A model generated the notes under the pieces. That model was not told the origin of the DNA. It did no database searches and saw nothing but the letters and a program-made list of their open reading frames with translations. Source: Verrucomicrobiota bacterium (GTDB lineage: Bacteria > Verrucomicrobiota > Verrucomicrobiia > Chthoniobacterales > UBA10450). From it: a stretch of DNA of 10,441 bases. The stretch is taken from assembly GCA_003219995.1 (NCBI GenBank), contig QHRC01000097.1, positions 468 to 10,908 on the forward strand, read 5' to 3'. Of the stretch, positions 8,157-10,441 are shown in pieces; positions within the stretch are counted from its first letter, which is position 1; every line of letters begins with the position of its first letter. The translations under genes were made by a program, and so were the position numbers.

Positions 8157-10441
8157 GGCTCCTCCTCCGATTGGGTGGCGAAGGCGGGATGCGTCAACGC
8201 CCATTTTGCTTCAAGGACGTCGTAATCGACGGCCAGGGTAGCTAATGGATATGCGCCGGTGAAATTAAACTCAGAGCGAATTGCACCACGCATTCCGAAA
8301 ACACCGCTCTTTTCCATGCCGGACAGTTCACGCCAGACCTGGTCGTGACACGCGATCTGCGGCAACTCCAACTGCGGCGTGGAAAGATCGAGACCTCGCG
8401 CCAATAAACTGATCCCGACGTTTTTGGCCCCAAGTTGACCCAGCGCTAAAGCATACAAGGCGACTTGCACGCCGTCGCCCTTGAGCAGTTGTTTGAGAAC
8501 ACCGTTTCGAACCTCCTCCTCTGATCGCCACTGTGATGAACGAAGATTTTTTCGTTTTCCAGTTTTGTAATCGACCACCCAGAGATCTTGGTCAGTAAAT
8601 TTAGTGGTAGTTGGATCTTCCTTGGCCAGGATCAGGTCGGTGCGACCGCGGAGTCTGAGTTCATCCGTGCCGTTTATCTGAATCGCAGGCGAAACGCGGA
8701 GCGACCATTCGGTGGCCGCATAGGGCCAGCCCTTCGTCGCAGCGACGTGTCCAGCGAAACAATTCGATATGTAAAAGGCGTTGCTCCAGGTCGAGTTCCA
8801 CCAATCCGGGAGGACGCGATCGCATCGCTTCAACATTGTTGCGATCTCGTCACGAAATGTTGTGGCCGCGCGCTCGACTCGATCTCGCAACTCGGGACCA
8901 AGTTTTCCGAAACCTTCTGCGGACGCGTGATCAACAATTTCGCGCAGCCATTCATGTACCCAAATACCAACGGCCAAGTCCCATTGCTCGGCATCGAGAT
9001 TGTCGGCCTCAACGCCGAGAAAAGACTTCATCCAGATGAGCGCCGGCGATTTGAATAATCTTTCAAACTCGGATGCGGAAAGTGAGATCGGCTCTATTAG
9101 CGGCGCTCGAAGGGCAAACTCGAACTCAGTAGCTCTTTTTTCGGCGCGACGCTCATCGTAGGCAATTCGCGTTTGCGTGACGACTGCTACATCTCGCGCT
9201 TTTCTGTCAAGGAAATCGGATTTTTCCACCCATTGTCGTGTCTGTTCCTCCATTGCCTCAAGCGCGGTTTGGGAAAGCGCTTTGCCGTGAAGATTGAAAT
9301 AGAGGCGGGTGAAAAACTCGCTCGGATTGGCGATGCGCCGCGGAGTTGATTCGGTGAACAGAGTGGCGGTGATTCCCAGCCCCTCCTCCGCTGATTCCAT
9401 CAAGTTTGCCATCTGCCGAAGAGCGAGCTGCCGCCGCTCGATAGAGCCGAGGCATAACGTTTTCCCCTCCTTAACGCTCCACTGTCCTTCTCCGTGGCGG
9501 CCTTGCACAATCGCGCGCCGATTCAAGACTTTGATTCGGCGATTGAGGGCATCGATCTCGTCGTCGCGAACAAAATCCGATTCGTTGTTCGATGGTGGCC
9601 ACGCACCTTCATTCAGCCCGGTGAGGATGAGATGCGACCACTCCTGCCCTTCGGCTTCGGTAAACGAAAGCAAATGGACGCGGCTGTAGGGCTGATCGCC
9701 GCATCGGTCGCGCGATCGCGTTGGTTTGCTGAGAATCTCACGCAGCCACCGCAGGTAACTCCGGCGCGAAAAAGAGCTGTCGATTTTTCCGCTCCAATCT
9801 CTGCTCAATCTTTCCAATTCAGTCTTCCGGTCTTCCCAGCCCAGTTCGGCAAAGATTTCGAGAGTTTGCCTGATGAATTTCGGGAAAATTGCGGCTGCCG
9901 GTAGAAATCGAACCTCGGCCAGGCGAGCTGCCACTGCTGGTGCAGAGTACTGCGCGCAATATTCGCGCAGCACCGCGATGTCATCGATCAGGATCTGCCG
10001 ATAAGCGCGGCGCAAAGCATTCTCGATTTTTTCCAACGTCAGGCTGCCAAGCAGGCGCGCGTTGTCCTCAAACGTCGATAAGAAGTCGAGGAGAGGATTA
10101 AGCCGGTTGTTTTCCTGCAACTGCAGCCAGGCTTGCCAGGCCAGATCATCTAATGTGGGCGCGATCAAATGACCGATCGAATCGTAATGCGGAATCTCGA
10201 GCTCGCTGAGAAGCGCTGCGACCGATCGGGAAAGTGCGCCGGCGGCGGGAAACAAAACCCCAATGCGACAAGCGGAGGGCTCGGCCAGGAATTTCAAAAC
10301 AAGAGTAGAGATGGCGCGAGCTTCTTCGGTCGTTTCGCGCCCGAGAAGAAAATGAACTGGCCGGGCAGGTCTATCGGCAAAGAGCTCGAGTTGATTTTTT
10401 TGATCGGTCGCGGCGGAAATTCGTTGGCGAGAAGATATGCT
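8153..10441 (-). CDS. addB: AddB-type nuclease/inactivated-helicase subunit (N-terminus outside window)
   Basis: 762 residues are visible, with the frame open to position 10441; full family members are about 1000-1160 residues. A TTG at 10297 could serve as a start, but the frame continues upstream with family-like sequence (VHFLLGRETTEEARAI), so the true start is outside the window. The central part carries the AddB-like segment ending GLNEGAWPP (about 9598-9624). The C-terminal PD-(D/E)XK domain has its helical histidine (VHEWL, codon 8956-8954), GRTDL (Asp codon 8638-8636), VVDYKTGK (8572 onward) and QVALY (8467 onward), so the nuclease should be active. In Bacillus AddB a 4Fe-4S cluster staples this domain, using one cysteine before it and a CxxC-x5-C cluster after it. 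Here the expected CP position reads SP (codon 9049-9047) and no terminal cysteine cluster exists. It is translationally coupled to addA downstream, giving the same addB-addA order as in Bacillus. Confidence 0.86.
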   Translation of the reverse strand, partial: SISSRQRISAATDQKNQLELFADRPARPVHFLLGRETTEEARAISTLVLKFLAEPSACRIGVLFPAAGALSRSVAALLSELEIPHYDSIGHLIAPTLDDLAWQAWLQLQENNRLNPLLDFLSTFEDNARLLGSLTLEKIENALRRAYRQILIDDIAVLREYCAQYSAPAVAARLAEVRFLPAAAIFPKFIRQTLEIFAELGWEDRKTELERLSRDWSGKIDSSFSRRSYLRWLREILSKPTRSRDRCGDQPYSRVHLLSFTEAEGQEWSHLILTGLNEGAWPPSNNESDFVRDDEIDALNRRIKVLNRRAIVQGRHGEGQWSVKEGKTLCLGSIERRQLALRQMANLMESAEEGLGITATLFTESTPRRIANPSEFFTRLYFNLHGKALSQTALEAMEEQTRQWVEKSDFLDRKARDVAVVTQTRIAYDERRAEKRATEFEFALRAPLIEPISLSASEFERLFKSPALIWMKSFLGVEADNLDAEQWDLAVGIWVHEWLREIVDHASAEGFGKLGPELRDRVERAATTFRDEIATMLKRCDRVLPDWWNSTWSNAFYISNCFAGHVAATKGWPYAATEWSLRVSPAIQINGTDELRLRGRTDLILAKEDPTTTKFTDQDLWVVDYKTGKRKNLRSSQWRSEEEVRNGVLKQLLKGDGVQVALYALALGQLGAKNVGISLLARGLDLSTPQLELPQIACHDQVWRELSGMEKSGVFGMRGAIRSEFNFTGAYPLATLAVDYDVLEAKWALTHPAFATQSEEEP
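8161..8169 (-). promoter_or_regulatory. strong Shine-Dalgarno site of addA inside the end of addB
   Basis: The minus strand reads GGAGGAGGA, ending four bases before ATG 8156. The same bases encode the closing glutamates of AddB (EEEP-stop). With the ATGA overlap this indicates coupled translation of the two subunits and decides the addA start in favour of 8156 over 8204. Confidence 0.75.

Noticed and set aside
10295..10297. TTG at 10297 as the true start of addB
   Set aside because: The frame remains open to the window edge with plausible AddB-like sequence, and the visible length is well short of the family, so the gene is treated as truncated by the window.
5046..10441. addBA pair as part of a novel anti-phage defence island
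   Set aside because: All motifs and the gene order match a housekeeping AddAB end-processing complex, and there are no neighbouring defence, toxin or mobile genes in view.

Overview
The window comes from a diderm (Gram-negative-type) bacterium of moderately high GC. The evidence for an outer membrane is two TolC-family proteins with signal peptides and a membrane-anchored periplasmic adaptor. The combination of this efflux cassette, a short-form inositol-phosphate synthase and AddAB-type recombination proteins would fit Verrucomicrobiota or a similar soil-associated phylum. That placement is an impression from protein style and cannot be proved from this window.

Left part (1-3641, all minus strand): an efflux operon, read right to left as TolC-family protein 1 (3641-2259), TolC-family protein 2 (2262-901), then a HlyD/RND-type adaptor (891 to beyond position 1). 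The first two genes overlap by an ATGA. The third begins nine bases after the second stop, apparently at a TTG codon. The inner-membrane component (ABC or RND permease) is not in view and may lie beyond position 1. Two consecutive TolC paralogues in front of one adaptor is the odd point of this operon.

Middle: a 222-base divergent intergenic region (3642-3863) carries a perfect 12-base palindrome and other short inverted repeats but no convincing promoter or terminator. It is followed on the plus strand by a complete myo-inositol-1-phosphate synthase (ino1, 3864-4967) of the compact 367-residue type.

Right part (5046-10441, minus strand): after a 78-base convergent gap comes a two-gene operon for double-strand-break end processing, addB (5' end outside the window) followed by addA. 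They overlap by an ATGA, and a strong Shine-Dalgarno sequence lies inside the last codons of addB. AddA has the full set of UvrD-type helicase motifs and an intact PD-(D/E)XK nuclease. AddB has an intact nuclease motif set but lacks the cysteines that build the iron-sulphur cluster in well-known AddB proteins.

Nearly all of the sequence is accounted for by six protein genes. I found no RNA genes, CRISPR arrays, mobile elements or phage genes, and no clearly undescribed system. The best leads are the AddB without iron-sulphur cysteines and the duplicated TolC arrangement.
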